A stretch of DNA of 64,000 bases from DUOA01 sp012839095 (lineage in GTDB: Bacteria; Bacillota; Clostridia; Caldicoprobacterales; DTU083): NCBI GenBank assembly GCA_050951505.1, contig JBMNJE010000005.1:1-64000 (forward strand), in the 5' to 3' direction. Made by a program: the position numbers and the translations under genes. The first letter of the stretch is position 1. Every line of letters begins with the position of its first letter. The notes beneath the pieces were generated by a model. The model was not told where the DNA came from and did no database searches. It was given only the letters and a program-made list of their open reading frames with translations. Below are positions 18,358 through 27,214 of this stretch, one piece after another.

Positions 18358-19452
18358 ATGCTGAAAAAAACAAAAGGTCTGACATTGATAGAACTGGTAA
18401 TCTCCCTGGCATTAATTGGTTTGGTAATGCAGGTAGTATATTCATTGTTTTTTGCAGGTAACAATTTTTTTGTTATCAATACCAATAAAGGATTTACCCA
18501 GCAAGAGGTCAGACTTCTGGGAGATATAGTCAACTCAGAGTTAAAGTATGTTACGAATATGACTACAGATCCGGATAATTTTGATGATCTGATAAATTAT
18601 TATTCCCTGGAAATGACGACTGACACTGGTGTACCGATCCTGCTTCGAAAATTCTATGAGTATGATGGCTCTGGTTATGTGGTTTCAGAAAAACGCTTTC
18701 CTGGTTCATCTGCCCCATATAAGTCCTTTCGCATTACAAATGAAGAAGGCGGTATTATAAATGTCCTGATCGAACATGAACTGAAAAAGGGTAAACTTTC
18801 TACCGGCTATGAATTACCCTTCAATATTCATCTGCTTAACAATCCCGGCTTGGCAACAGGAATAGAGATAGATCTTATGGAAGAAGGAACTGTCCTATAC
18901 TACACTAAAGCTCAGGATGAACTGTCAGGCAAGCGAATTGATATTCCCGATGTACCTCCTGGAGAAGAATACGAAGAGGGACCTGAACCTACAACGAGCC
19001 CGGAACCAACAGAAAGCCCGGAACCAACGGAAATCCCGGAACCCAGCAGCAGTCCCGATCCTACAGCAACACCCTTGCCGGTTGACAAACAGGTAACGGC
19101 AGGTAAAATTTTGGACATTAATAATAAAGAGCCTAAAAAAAACAAGAAACATGATGACCGTTACAATATAAATAAGGCCAATCAGGGCGACGGCAGGAAC
19201 TTGATCCGCATTAAGCTGGACGGATACGACTATGAAATGCATAAAAACGGTAAGGTTATAATAACCATAACTGTTAACAACACTGACCAAAGCTCCTTTA
19301 TCTTGGATGAGCAATCCGGGATTGTTTCCTTTTACATAAAAGCTTCAGGAAATGGCAGCGGTCAAACCGTAGATGTTAAGCTGGAAGTAAAAACATTGAT
19401 GGATACAGGTGAAAGAACCGACGAGAAAGCATACGGGTTTATAACAGACTAA
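18358..19452 (+). CDS. Large PilW/PulJ-like pseudopilin with Pro-Glu-Ser-Thr linker
   Basis: A 364-residue prepilin with the leader motif KG/LTLIELVISLALIGLVMQ and Glu5 in place. A globular domain runs to about residue 200, followed by a linker with six PEPT/SPEPT-type repeats (about 205-240) and a C-terminal beta-rich domain (FILDEQSGIVSFYIKASG) that looks like a surface or wall-facing module. The start is the ATG at 18358, seven bases after ggagg; the ATG at 18352 is too close to it. The linker makes this minor pilin unusual: it resembles the spacers of cellulosomal or wall-anchored proteins in Clostridia. It is the last gene of the pseudopilin operon and is followed by a terminator. Confidence 0.8.
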   Translation: MLKKTKGLTLIELVISLALIGLVMQVVYSLFFAGNNFFVINTNKGFTQQEVRLLGDIVNSELKYVTNMTTDPDNFDDLINYYSLEMTTDTGVPILLRKFYEYDGSGYVVSEKRFPGSSAPYKSFRITNEEGGIINVLIEHELKKGKLSTGYELPFNIHLLNNPGLATGIEIDLMEEGTVLYYTKAQDELSGKRIDIPDVPPGEEYEEGPEPTTSPEPTESPEPTEIPEPSSSPDPTATPLPVDKQVTAGKILDINNKEPKKNKKHDDRYNINKANQGDGRNLIRIKLDGYDYEMHKNGKVIITITVNNTDQSSFILDEQSGIVSFYIKASGNGSGQTVDVKLEVKTLMDTGERTDEKAYGFITD

Positions 19453-19503
19453 TAATATACCATCATTTTCAGGCATAAAGCAAACCCATATCAATATACT
19501 AAT

Positions 19504-19548
19504 GGCTGTTGCAAATTTGGATAGTCCAGGCAACAGCCTTATATTTTT
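19504..19548 (+). terminator. Intrinsic terminator after the pseudopilin operon
   Basis: A perfect nine-base stem GGCTGTTGC (19504-19512) and GCAACAGCC (19530-19538) is followed by ttatatttttt. Confidence 0.85.
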
Positions 19549-19774
19549 TGCTCAGACTACTCTATAAAACATTTTTTTATACAATGAAACTTTTACATAT
19601 ATCATAACGTCTACTAAGAATAAATCAATATATGCAAAAAACCAGCATAATGGATATAGTAGAACTTATTAAGACCTGTTAAACTATAAATGTTACATGT
19701 TAATTTACTCACGGGCATTATTAAAGCCATTTAACATAGATTACTGAACAATAAACGTAAGAAAGGAACATAGT

Positions 19775-20698
19775 ATGGAACTGTTGAAAATTGAGAATTT
19801 GACGAAGATAATCAAGAAACGAAAGATTCTGGACAACATTTCCCTGACCGTCAATTCAGGTGAAATTGTGGGGTTTCTGGGACCGAATGGTGCGGGTAAA
19901 ACGACTACAATCAAAATGGCCCTGGGACTGTTCAGCATCACTAAGGGAAGAATCACCATCTGCGGCCATGATGTCACCAATGACTTTGAAAATGCCATGA
20001 AAAATGTAGGCGGCATTGTGGAAAATCCCGATCTCTACCAGAGGATGACCGGAAGGGAGAATCTGGAATACTTTGCCTCCATGCATGAAGGCATCAACAA
20101 GGAAAACATAGACGGCATCATAGAACTGGTCAAAATGAAGGAGCGTATCAATGATAAGGTGAAAACCTATTCGTTGGGTATGCGTCAGCGGATAGGTATC
20201 GCCCAGGCTCTGCTTCACAATCCCAGGCTCCTGATCCTGGACGAACCCACAAATGGCCTGGACCCCTTGGGAATCAAGGAACTGAGAGACCTGCTTAAGT
20301 ACCTCTCCCACGAAGTAGGCGTTGGTGTCTTTATATCCAGCCATCTGCTGTCGGAGATGGAGCTCATGTGCGATCGCATTTATATAATTGACAACGGTGT
20401 TATCATCGGTGAAAAAAGTATTCACCAGGAGGAAGAAACCGTTGAAGAAATTGAATATGAGTATACGTTTGTCACTGATAACAATGAAAAGACACTGGCA
20501 TACTTAAGTTCACTGCATGCAGACTGTAAAATTGAAAACGGCGGTGTAAATGTTGCAATGAAACGCAGCGAGATTCCGGATATAATTGTCAGACTGGTAC
20601 AGGACAATATCAGGATATATGCTGTAAATCAAAAACATCGGACCCTGGAACAGGATTTCCTCTCCATTACCACCGGTTCCAAAACACAGATTAGATAA
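19775..20698 (+). CDS. ABC exporter ATP-binding protein
   Basis: A 307-residue ABC ATPase of the BcrA/YhaQ-like drug/lantibiotic type. Walker A is GPNGAGKTTT at 36-45, the signature is YSLGMRQRIGIAQA, and Walker B is LLILDEPTNGLDPLG. A C-terminal extension of about 80 residues follows the NBD, as usual in this subfamily. It starts at an ATG with aaggaac upstream. The permease follows 24 bases later and the PASTA protein after that, so the three form one operon. The pump substrate cannot be told from the sequence. Confidence 0.9.
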   Translation: MELLKIENLTKIIKKRKILDNISLTVNSGEIVGFLGPNGAGKTTTIKMALGLFSITKGRITICGHDVTNDFENAMKNVGGIVENPDLYQRMTGRENLEYFASMHEGINKENIDGIIELVKMKERINDKVKTYSLGMRQRIGIAQALLHNPRLLILDEPTNGLDPLGIKELRDLLKYLSHEVGVGVFISSHLLSEMELMCDRIYIIDNGVIIGEKSIHQEEETVEEIEYEYTFVTDNNEKTLAYLSSLHADCKIENGGVNVAMKRSEIPDIIVRLVQDNIRIYAVNQKHRTLEQDFLSITTGSKTQIR

Positions 20699-20722
20699 GT
20701 AACAGAAGGGAGACAGTTAACC

Positions 20723-22540
20723 GTGAAAAGCTTTTTAAGACAGTTAAAGTTTGAAATATTAAACATCATAAGATCTAAGTTTCTGATGATTATCGGTATA
20801 CTGCTTCTGGCAGCAGCCATTGCCATGCCTGTAATAGATTTTGCAGCCAGCAGGAAAAAGCCGGACGGTGCTATTGACAGACCTATACCCATGCCTATGA
20901 ATGGAAGTGTATCCGTCAAGTCAGCCAGGGTTGGAATCCCTGTTTTGCCCGGCCCGGATATGGGCAACAGGGATTCCATCACCATAGATGGAATTACCAT
21001 CAATTCAGATAATCCCTTCTACTGGAATATTTACCACCTTGTCCAGGAGAAGGAATATGTGGAAAACGACAGAGAGCGCTTCAGCAGTCCTGAGGCATTG
21101 GATCTGTATCTCTCCCTCATGGATGCGGAAATCCAGCATCACTTGAAGTTTGCCATGCATATAACAGATTACAGAGACTACCGTTATGATCTGAACTGGA
21201 GAGGCCAGGAGAGCATATATGATAAATTTACTTTTGAAAATGCAGATGTTTCCGAGGACGCTCTATTGGAAGTCCTGCAGCAAAGAAGAGGCATGGATCC
21301 AGAATATCTAAGATCAAAATATCTTGATCTCCCCCCGGAAGAAAAGCTGGCAGCCCTGGACAGAATAGAAGGCGAGCTTGCTGAGCTGTACAGTATCCTG
21401 GAGAACAATGATTTTCCCTTATATGTGGATTATCGTATTCGCATGGAAAGTAAAACCATTGAGGATCTGAAGGAACAGATTGCCAAACAGGAGCAGGAAA
21501 TCATCAACAATCCCTCCCAGGAAGACATCATTAATAATATTATAGAGGACCTCAAGAGGCAAATAGCCTTAATTGAAGAAAACACCATCCCGATTCTGCA
21601 GCTGCGTCTGGAGAGGAATATCATTCCCGGAGAGGATACCTGGCAGAATTCTGCCCTTTCCGAAATAGAAAACTTACGTAATCAACTGAGTTATACGGAA
21701 ATCGTAAGCGAAGAGGAATTCAACCAGCAGCCTTGGCTTGCTCAGCAATATGGAACATATCAGAAATATGTGGATGCCATGCAAGCCCAGATAGATGAAA
21801 TGAATAACAATATTATAATTGCGGAAAAGTCCATTGATTCCGATAAACCGGATATGAAATTCGTGTCCGACGGGCCCAGAAACAGAACTGTCAGATTTCT
21901 GAGTTATTCCGTATTCATTGCACTGTTTGCGGTTCTGCTTGGCGGCTGGCTCATGGCAAGCGAATTCCAGCAGGGAACCATTCGTCTTCTGATGATACGG
22001 CCGAAAACCAGAACAAAGATCCTGGCAGCCAAGTTTCTGTCTGCTTTGATAATAAGCGTAGTGATTTATATATCAGGCAGTCTCTTGAATGCCCTTACAA
22101 ATGGTATCTGTTTTGGTTTCTCCGATTTTGCCTATCCCAACTACACCCTGGCCGGTGAAATCGGATTCCTTGCATACTATCTGCCGAAAATGCTGGCCTG
22201 CATTGTTCCTGTAATTTTCAGCTATGCTTTTGCTTTCATGCTTTCTGTGCTTATCCGGAATGTAGCTGTTTCCATTGCCGTTCCCATAGCCGGGTTTATA
22301 GCAAACACCATATTTATGCCTATTCTTGCCTATACCGGCTCTGCAAACTGGATAGCCTACACTCCTCTGCCCTATATGCAGCTTTCATCATTTTTCATCC
22401 AGTATTCAGTAATGCAGGAGTTTATCAGAAGAGGTGTCCCATTAAATCTGACCTATGGTATAATACTCTTGCTGGGCCTGTCAGTTCTGTTTATCGGGAC
22501 AGCAGTGTATGTATTCAGGAAAAGAGATATTGTAAATTAA
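20723..22540 (+). CDS. ABC-2 type permease with large extracytoplasmic coiled-coil domain
   Basis: A 605-residue permease starting at GTG behind aagggag. One membrane helix (about 15-37) is followed by some 350 residues outside the membrane, then five to six helices from about residue 390 to the end (FLSYSVFIALFAVLLGGWLM onward). The outside region is highly charged, and about 235-285 forms a coiled coil (IEDLKEQIAKQEQEIINN and following). ABC-2 permeases of this operon type normally have only short loops, so the big ectodomain is notable. Paired with the ATPase upstream and the PASTA protein downstream it could transmit force or sense wall material; that is inference. Confidence 0.85.
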   Translation: MKSFLRQLKFEILNIIRSKFLMIIGILLLAAAIAMPVIDFAASRKKPDGAIDRPIPMPMNGSVSVKSARVGIPVLPGPDMGNRDSITIDGITINSDNPFYWNIYHLVQEKEYVENDRERFSSPEALDLYLSLMDAEIQHHLKFAMHITDYRDYRYDLNWRGQESIYDKFTFENADVSEDALLEVLQQRRGMDPEYLRSKYLDLPPEEKLAALDRIEGELAELYSILENNDFPLYVDYRIRMESKTIEDLKEQIAKQEQEIINNPSQEDIINNIIEDLKRQIALIEENTIPILQLRLERNIIPGEDTWQNSALSEIENLRNQLSYTEIVSEEEFNQQPWLAQQYGTYQKYVDAMQAQIDEMNNNIIIAEKSIDSDKPDMKFVSDGPRNRTVRFLSYSVFIALFAVLLGGWLMASEFQQGTIRLLMIRPKTRTKILAAKFLSALIISVVIYISGSLLNALTNGICFGFSDFAYPNYTLAGEIGFLAYYLPKMLACIVPVIFSYAFAFMLSVLIRNVAVSIAVPIAGFIANTIFMPILAYTGSANWIAYTPLPYMQLSSFFIQYSVMQEFIRRGVPLNLTYGIILLLGLSVLFIGTAVYVFRKRDIVN

Positions 22541-22553
22541 AGGGGAAAAATCA

Positions 22554-24320
22554 ATGGACACAAACAATCCGTTTCTTGATTCTTATAAGAAAAAATCCGA
22601 TGAGTATAAACCCGGTACAAAGGAAGATGTTCAGGCTGAAAGCGGAGAGCAGAAAAGTCTGACTGTCGAAGAAAAGAGCGGTTTCAAAAAACCCCGGGCA
22701 GGAGGCTCTGAGCCCCCTGCCCCGGTTTCAAAAAAATCCCGGAAAGTTCCGGCTGTAATTGCCGGTATTGTGGTGCTGGCCCTTATAATAACCGGAATTA
22801 TTCTCTTGTTGAACCGGGGATTGGAAATGATAAACCTGGTCGACTGGACGGAGAATGATGCCCAGCTTTGGGCAAGAAACAACGGCATTATTCTGCAAGT
22901 CGAGCAGGAATATAACGATGATCATGAAGCCGGCAGAGTTATATCTCAAAGTGTACCCGAAGGCAGCCGGATAAAAAAAGGCGAGTTCGTAAAGCTGAAG
23001 ATATCCCTGGGTCATGACCTGTCTGTTACTTTGCCAATTCCGGATTTTATGTCCATGACCAAAAATGAAATTGATTCCTGGGCTGCCGAGAACTTTATGA
23101 CTAAGGTCCGGATAACCACCGAGTACAGCAATACTGTTGAGACAGGCAAGGTTATCCGATTTGAAATCAATGACGACAGAGTTGTTAATGAGGTAAGACG
23201 TGACAGCCCCATATACATTATTATTTCAAAAGGTCCGGAGGATACAGAAGCAGCTACTGTAGAGGTTCCCAATTTCAAGATCATGTCCATTGCCGACGGT
23301 TATGCTTATGCTGAGGAAAACGGTCTGGTACTGATTGTGGAAGAGGAATACGATGATTTTGTCCCACAGGGAACCATCATTTCCCAGAGTGTTAAAGCAG
23401 AGGAAAAGGTACCGGTAGGTACGGAGATTGCCCTGGTTGTATCCAAGGGGAAAATGATTACCGTTCCTGATTTCTCCAAATATTCCAGGGAATTGGCGGG
23501 CTCTGTGGCCGGACAACTGGGAATTGCCGTAACAATGAATGAACGATACTCCAGCCGTCCTGCCGGCGAGTTTATTTCCCAGAGCATCAAGCCTGATACC
23601 GTATATGAATCCGGCCAGATAGTTGAACTGTATTATTCCATCGACAACAAAATCAGCCTTCCCTCCTTTGTGGGCCAGACCAGGGATGCCATTGAAAGCT
23701 GGGCTAAGAACCTGAATGACAATGGTGCTTCCATCACTATCAAGACAAAAAGCACCAGCAGCAATTCGCCTCCTGGGACCATACTAACCCAGAGCAAGGC
23801 AAATACACTGATCGGTATCAGTGCTGCCATTAATATTACCGTATCCAGCGGTAAGATTGTGTATGTTCCTGATTTTGTTGCACCGGCCGGCTCAGGCTAC
23901 GATAAAGCCATAACCAGGGAAAAAGCCCTTGCCATGTGTGAGGCACTCAACATTGTGCCAATATTTGTGGAAGAAAGCAAGTCAGGAAGGCTGCCCGGTG
24001 AGATATGGTACCAGAGCATGGGAGCAGGCAAGGAAATTTCCGAAGGAACCACCATCACCCTGAAGTACGTCCCTGCCAATGTACAGGTAACCGTGCCTGA
24101 TTTAACCGGGATGACCAGGGAGGAGATCCTGGCTGAAAACTACCATAAAACCTTTACGATTACCTTTGTTGAAGGAGTCGAGTACAAAGAGGGCTTTGAA
24201 GAAAAGGTGTATGAACAGTCCCTGATAACCGGAACAAAAGTTGCATCGGGCAGTGAACTTACCCTTACTCTCGGGCCCAAACAGATAGGAATGCCTGAAG
24301 AACCTCTTCCTGAAGAATAA
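22554..24320 (+). CDS. Membrane-anchored protein with seven PASTA repeats, no kinase domain
   Basis: A 588-residue protein with a polar, charged cytoplasmic N-terminus of about 63 residues, a single membrane helix at about 65-87, and seven tandem PASTA-like repeats filling the rest, each ending in a pattern like GRVISQSVPEGSRIKKGEFV or GTIISQSVKAEEKVPVGTEI. PASTA domains bind uncrosslinked peptidoglycan stems or beta-lactams and usually belong to Ser/Thr kinases or penicillin-binding proteins; neither domain is present here. It starts 13 bases after the permease stop and is the last gene of the operon, followed by a strong terminator. A role as wall-sensing partner of the ABC transporter is plausible but inferred from position only. 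Confidence 0.88.
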   Translation: MDTNNPFLDSYKKKSDEYKPGTKEDVQAESGEQKSLTVEEKSGFKKPRAGGSEPPAPVSKKSRKVPAVIAGIVVLALIITGIILLLNRGLEMINLVDWTENDAQLWARNNGIILQVEQEYNDDHEAGRVISQSVPEGSRIKKGEFVKLKISLGHDLSVTLPIPDFMSMTKNEIDSWAAENFMTKVRITTEYSNTVETGKVIRFEINDDRVVNEVRRDSPIYIIISKGPEDTEAATVEVPNFKIMSIADGYAYAEENGLVLIVEEEYDDFVPQGTIISQSVKAEEKVPVGTEIALVVSKGKMITVPDFSKYSRELAGSVAGQLGIAVTMNERYSSRPAGEFISQSIKPDTVYESGQIVELYYSIDNKISLPSFVGQTRDAIESWAKNLNDNGASITIKTKSTSSNSPPGTILTQSKANTLIGISAAINITVSSGKIVYVPDFVAPAGSGYDKAITREKALAMCEALNIVPIFVEESKSGRLPGEIWYQSMGAGKEISEGTTITLKYVPANVQVTVPDLTGMTREEILAENYHKTFTITFVEGVEYKEGFEEKVYEQSLITGTKVASGSELTLTLGPKQIGMPEEPLPEE

Positions 24321-24331
24321 GGATACTGACA

Positions 24332-24362
24332 GAAAAGCCGGGAGTAATTTCCCGGCTTTTTC
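24332..24362. terminator. Strong bidirectional terminator
   Basis: The arms aaaagccggga and tcccggctttt pair perfectly around a short loop (24333-24360) and give a T-run on both strands. It ends the exporter/PASTA operon and also the minus-strand methyltransferase gene. Confidence 0.9.
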
Positions 24363-24386
24363 TATTGCAGATAGATATATGCTTAT

Positions 24387-24986
24387 TTAAGAATAGCGGT
24401 AGACCAAAAATTTATCAAAACTGTCATCCGTATCAGGTATTATTATTTCCTTTATCGGCTTGAAGGATGTACTCTTTTTAAGAAAGAGTTCATATTCAGG
24501 CCTGGGATAATAGAGGATAAGATCCACGGTGCGCTGCCTGACTTTGACTGAATCGAGAATATTCCTGACAACCAGCTTGAAAATATAGACGGAAAAAGGG
24601 TTAAAAAAGTAGAACCGGTTTTCATCAGGCTTTATTTCATAGTCCTCTGCAGGTCCCAGATGGAAGTTGACGGGAGCGCTGATATGCTGGTTATCTTTCA
24701 AATAAGCAGCTTTGTTCTCCAATGCCTGCTCATATGTTTTCTCTATTACCTCCACACCTGTCACCGGTATATTAAAACGATTGTGTATATAGAATGCCAC
24801 CCGTCCTCTGCCGCATCCAAAATCCACTAGCTTGTCATTCCTACTCAGTGTATATTCTTCAAATAGCAGATTCAACGCTTCATATGGTGTGGCTTCATAT
24901 CGGTTGTAGTGAATTGTGCTGTAAATCCATTCCCCTATACCGGTTGTCGCTATACGAAGCAGCTTATCGTACATATCCTCGCTCAT
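24387..24986 (-). CDS. Class I SAM-dependent methyltransferase
   Basis: A 199-residue Rossmann-fold methyltransferase. Motif I is KLVDFGCGRGRVAFYI and the acidic end of strand 2 is PVTGVEVIEKTYEQAL, both needed for SAM binding. The later RFYFFNPFSVYIFKLVVRNI replaces the usual NPPY motif with NPFS, a pattern seen in small class I enzymes whose target is not an adenine base. The substrate cannot be named. It has no operon partner; the redoxin gene lies 80 bases upstream on the same strand. Confidence 0.8.
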   Translation of the reverse strand: MSEDMYDKLLRIATTGIGEWIYSTIHYNRYEATPYEALNLLFEEYTLSRNDKLVDFGCGRGRVAFYIHNRFNIPVTGVEVIEKTYEQALENKAAYLKDNQHISAPVNFHLGPAEDYEIKPDENRFYFFNPFSVYIFKLVVRNILDSVKVRQRTVDLILYYPRPEYELFLKKSTSFKPIKEIIIPDTDDSFDKFLVYRYS

Positions 24987-25066
24987 TCAATATCATCCTC
25001 ACCATTATCCTGATAACCATCTTGCTTCGGCAAAAATAAGGACGGAGTTGTTGAGTACTGTCCCCG

Positions 25067-25648
25067 TTACACTAAATCACATGCTTCTTCGGGCATCCAG
25101 TGAGCATCCTTACCATCCCATTTGACATTGCATCCAATTGGATTCGTTATAGGCGTGGACACAGGTCTGCCTGCCAGCAGGTCATTCAGAGCATTCTCCA
25201 AATCATTTACCGTCATTTTGGAGGTATCCCTGGGGTTGTCTACTCCCCTGCCGGTGTAAGCCAGTTCGCGCTGCTCATTGAAAACATAAAAATGAGGCGT
25301 TCGGAGAGCACCGTAAGCTCTGGCTGTATCCTGAGATTCGTCACGCAGATAAACCCAGGGAAACTTGTGCTCTTCCATACGTTTTACCATGTTCTCAAAG
25401 GAGTCTTCCGCATATGTTCTTTCGCTGTTTGAGTTAATCCCTGCAAATCGCACTCCCCTGTTCTTAAATTTCTCTGCCGTCTGTCTGGTGATCTCATCGG
25501 AGCCTGTAACATAGGGGCAATGGTTACAGGTAAAAAAGATTACCAGTACTTTTGCATCGTCAAAATCCTTAATAGAGTATGTATTCCCATCTGTGGCAGG
25601 AAGGGAGAAGTCAGGTGCCTTGCTTCCCAGTTCCAGTGTAAAAGCCAT
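25067..25648 (-). CDS. Thioredoxin-fold (AhpC/TSA-type) redoxin
   Basis: A 193-residue thioredoxin-fold protein of the redoxin group. The N-terminus has LGSKAPDFSLPATDGNTYSI and the active site is VIFFTCNHCPYV, giving a CNHC redox pair; the cis-proline segment is GALRTPHFYVFN. This CNHCPYV group is widespread and poorly studied; it is predicted to act in thiol-based redox or peroxide chemistry in the cytoplasm. The start is the ATG at 25648, six bases after aaggagg; an ATG two codons earlier touches that site. It is alone between pdp and the methyltransferase gene. Confidence 0.85.
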   Translation of the reverse strand: MAFTLELGSKAPDFSLPATDGNTYSIKDFDDAKVLVIFFTCNHCPYVTGSDEITRQTAEKFKNRGVRFAGINSNSERTYAEDSFENMVKRMEEHKFPWVYLRDESQDTARAYGALRTPHFYVFNEQRELAYTGRGVDNPRDTSKMTVNDLENALNDLLAGRPVSTPITNPIGCNVKWDGKDAHWMPEEACDLV

Positions 25649-25707
25649 TTCCATCCTCCTTAATTATCTTTTTTATATTATATAAACTACCAGTGCACTT
25701 TGCAAAC

Positions 25708-27033
25708 TTAAAACCTTTTGACCCCGTCTCTGGTTACAGTACCCAGAATCAGAGGCTTGGGCTCCGGTTTATGTTCACTTATATGAATAGCACTGTGAAA
25801 AACTGCGGCGGCTTCTTCATATGCTTTCAAATTATTAACATGGATTTCAGCCAGAATATCTCCTTTTTTAGTTATGTCCCCCACCCGCTTTTTCATGACC
25901 AAACCGACTGCAGGGTCAATTTTGTCTTCCTTTTTGGATCTGCCTGCACCTGTTATTAACGAGCTGATACCAACTTTTTGAGTGTCTATGGATGAAATAT
26001 ATCCTTCAGTATCAGATCTTACGGATATTACATGCTCTGCAGCAGGCAAAAGGTCAGGATTTTCGAGAACAGCTTTATTTCCTCCCTGGCGGTTAATCAT
26101 TTCTCCCAGCTTATTCAAGGCCTTCCCTGATTCCAATGCATCCTTGGCCTCTTTCATTCCTTCCTCAAAGCTGCTGCAGGCATCTGCCGTTAAGAGCATA
26201 TTTGCTGCCAGATAGAGGGAAACTTCCTTAAGCGGACCGGATAACTCGTTTTTTAACACTGCTATGGCTTCCTTCACCTCCAATGAGTTGCCGACAGCCA
26301 TTCCCAGGGGCTGATCCATATCGGTTACTACAGCCATGACCCTCTTTCCTGCCCGTATTCCTATCTCCACCATTTCCTCTGCCAGTGCAAAGGAATCTTC
26401 CGTGGTTTGCATAAAGGCTCCATTTCCGGTTTTCACATCCAGCACTATGGCATCGCTGCCGGCTGCTACCTTTTTACTCATAATGCTGCTGGCAATCAAA
26501 GGTATACTGTCAACGGTTCCGGTAACATCCCGCAGGGTATAGAGCAGTTTGTCGGCAGGAACCAAATTACCGGTCTGACCGATTACAGCAAGACCTGCAG
26601 CTTGAACAGCCTGTATAAACTCCTCCATGGACAAATCAGTTCGAAATCCCGGAATGGATTCCAGTTTATCCAATGTCCCGCCTGTATGACCCAGGCCTCT
26701 GCCGGACATTTTGGCCACCGGTACACCGCAGGCTGCAACTATGGGGGCAACTATTAAGGTTGTGGTATCCCCTACTCCGCCGGTGCTGTGCTTGTCCACC
26801 TTGACTGCTTTTATAGGGGACAGGTCAACTATGTCGCCTGATTTCACCATGGCTGATGTCAAATCAGACGTTTCCCGGCTGTCCATGCCATTACAGCATA
26901 TGGCCATGAGAAGAGCGGATGCCTGATAGTCGGGAATGCTTCCGTTTACATAGCCTTCTATGAAAAAATTGATCTCATTCCCGGACAGAGCTTCACCATG
27001 TCGTTTTTTTAAGATAATATCTACAGCGCGCAT
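25708..27033 (-). CDS. pdp: Pyrimidine-nucleoside phosphorylase
   Basis: A 441-residue family 3 nucleoside phosphorylase that splits uridine or thymidine with phosphate to give a base and ribose 1-phosphate or deoxyribose 1-phosphate. The phosphate-loop region KVDKHSTGGVGDTTTLIVAP and the signature SGRGLGHTGGTLDKLES are intact. The start is the ATG at 27033 behind ggggagaagg; an ATG seven codons upstream would use that sequence as coding. The gene is likely single, with its promoter in the gap shared with the divergent diguanylate cyclase. Anthranilate phosphoribosyltransferases share the fold but not this signature. Confidence 0.93.
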   Translation of the reverse strand: MRAVDIILKKRHGEALSGNEINFFIEGYVNGSIPDYQASALLMAICCNGMDSRETSDLTSAMVKSGDIVDLSPIKAVKVDKHSTGGVGDTTTLIVAPIVAACGVPVAKMSGRGLGHTGGTLDKLESIPGFRTDLSMEEFIQAVQAAGLAVIGQTGNLVPADKLLYTLRDVTGTVDSIPLIASSIMSKKVAAGSDAIVLDVKTGNGAFMQTTEDSFALAEEMVEIGIRAGKRVMAVVTDMDQPLGMAVGNSLEVKEAIAVLKNELSGPLKEVSLYLAANMLLTADACSSFEEGMKEAKDALESGKALNKLGEMINRQGGNKAVLENPDLLPAAEHVISVRSDTEGYISSIDTQKVGISSLITGAGRSKKEDKIDPAVGLVMKKRVGDITKKGDILAEIHVNNLKAYEEAAAVFHSAIHISEHKPEPKPLILGTVTRDGVKRF

Positions 27034-27065
27034 TGCCTTCTCCCCTTTGAACATCCATTAACTCT

Positions 27066-27105
27066 ATTCCTATTATATCAATTACTTAGTCCTAATAACA
27101 GGAAT
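27066..27105. promoter_or_regulatory. Inverted repeat upstream of pdp
   Basis: ATTCCTATTAT (27066-27076) and ATAACAGGAAT (27095-27105) are reverse complements with one mismatch. The repeat lies 33-72 bases before the pdp start in the divergent gap, a fitting place for an operator. No regulator gene for it is in view. Confidence 0.3.
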
Positions 27106-27140
27106 CCTCAGCTGCATAACCAATATTTAGAAAAAAATCA

Positions 27141-27168
27141 TTGCAAATGTCAGATATTTTGGTACAAT
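27141..27168 (+). promoter_or_regulatory. Sigma-A-like promoter of the diguanylate cyclase gene
   Basis: TTGCAA at 27141-27146 and TACAAT at 27163-27168 are 16 bases apart and lie about 47 bases before the GTG start. Confidence 0.5.
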
Positions 27169-27214
27169 TTGGATAAGCAGCAATCATCGCTAAGAGTATA
27201 GGAGTGGATTGTAA

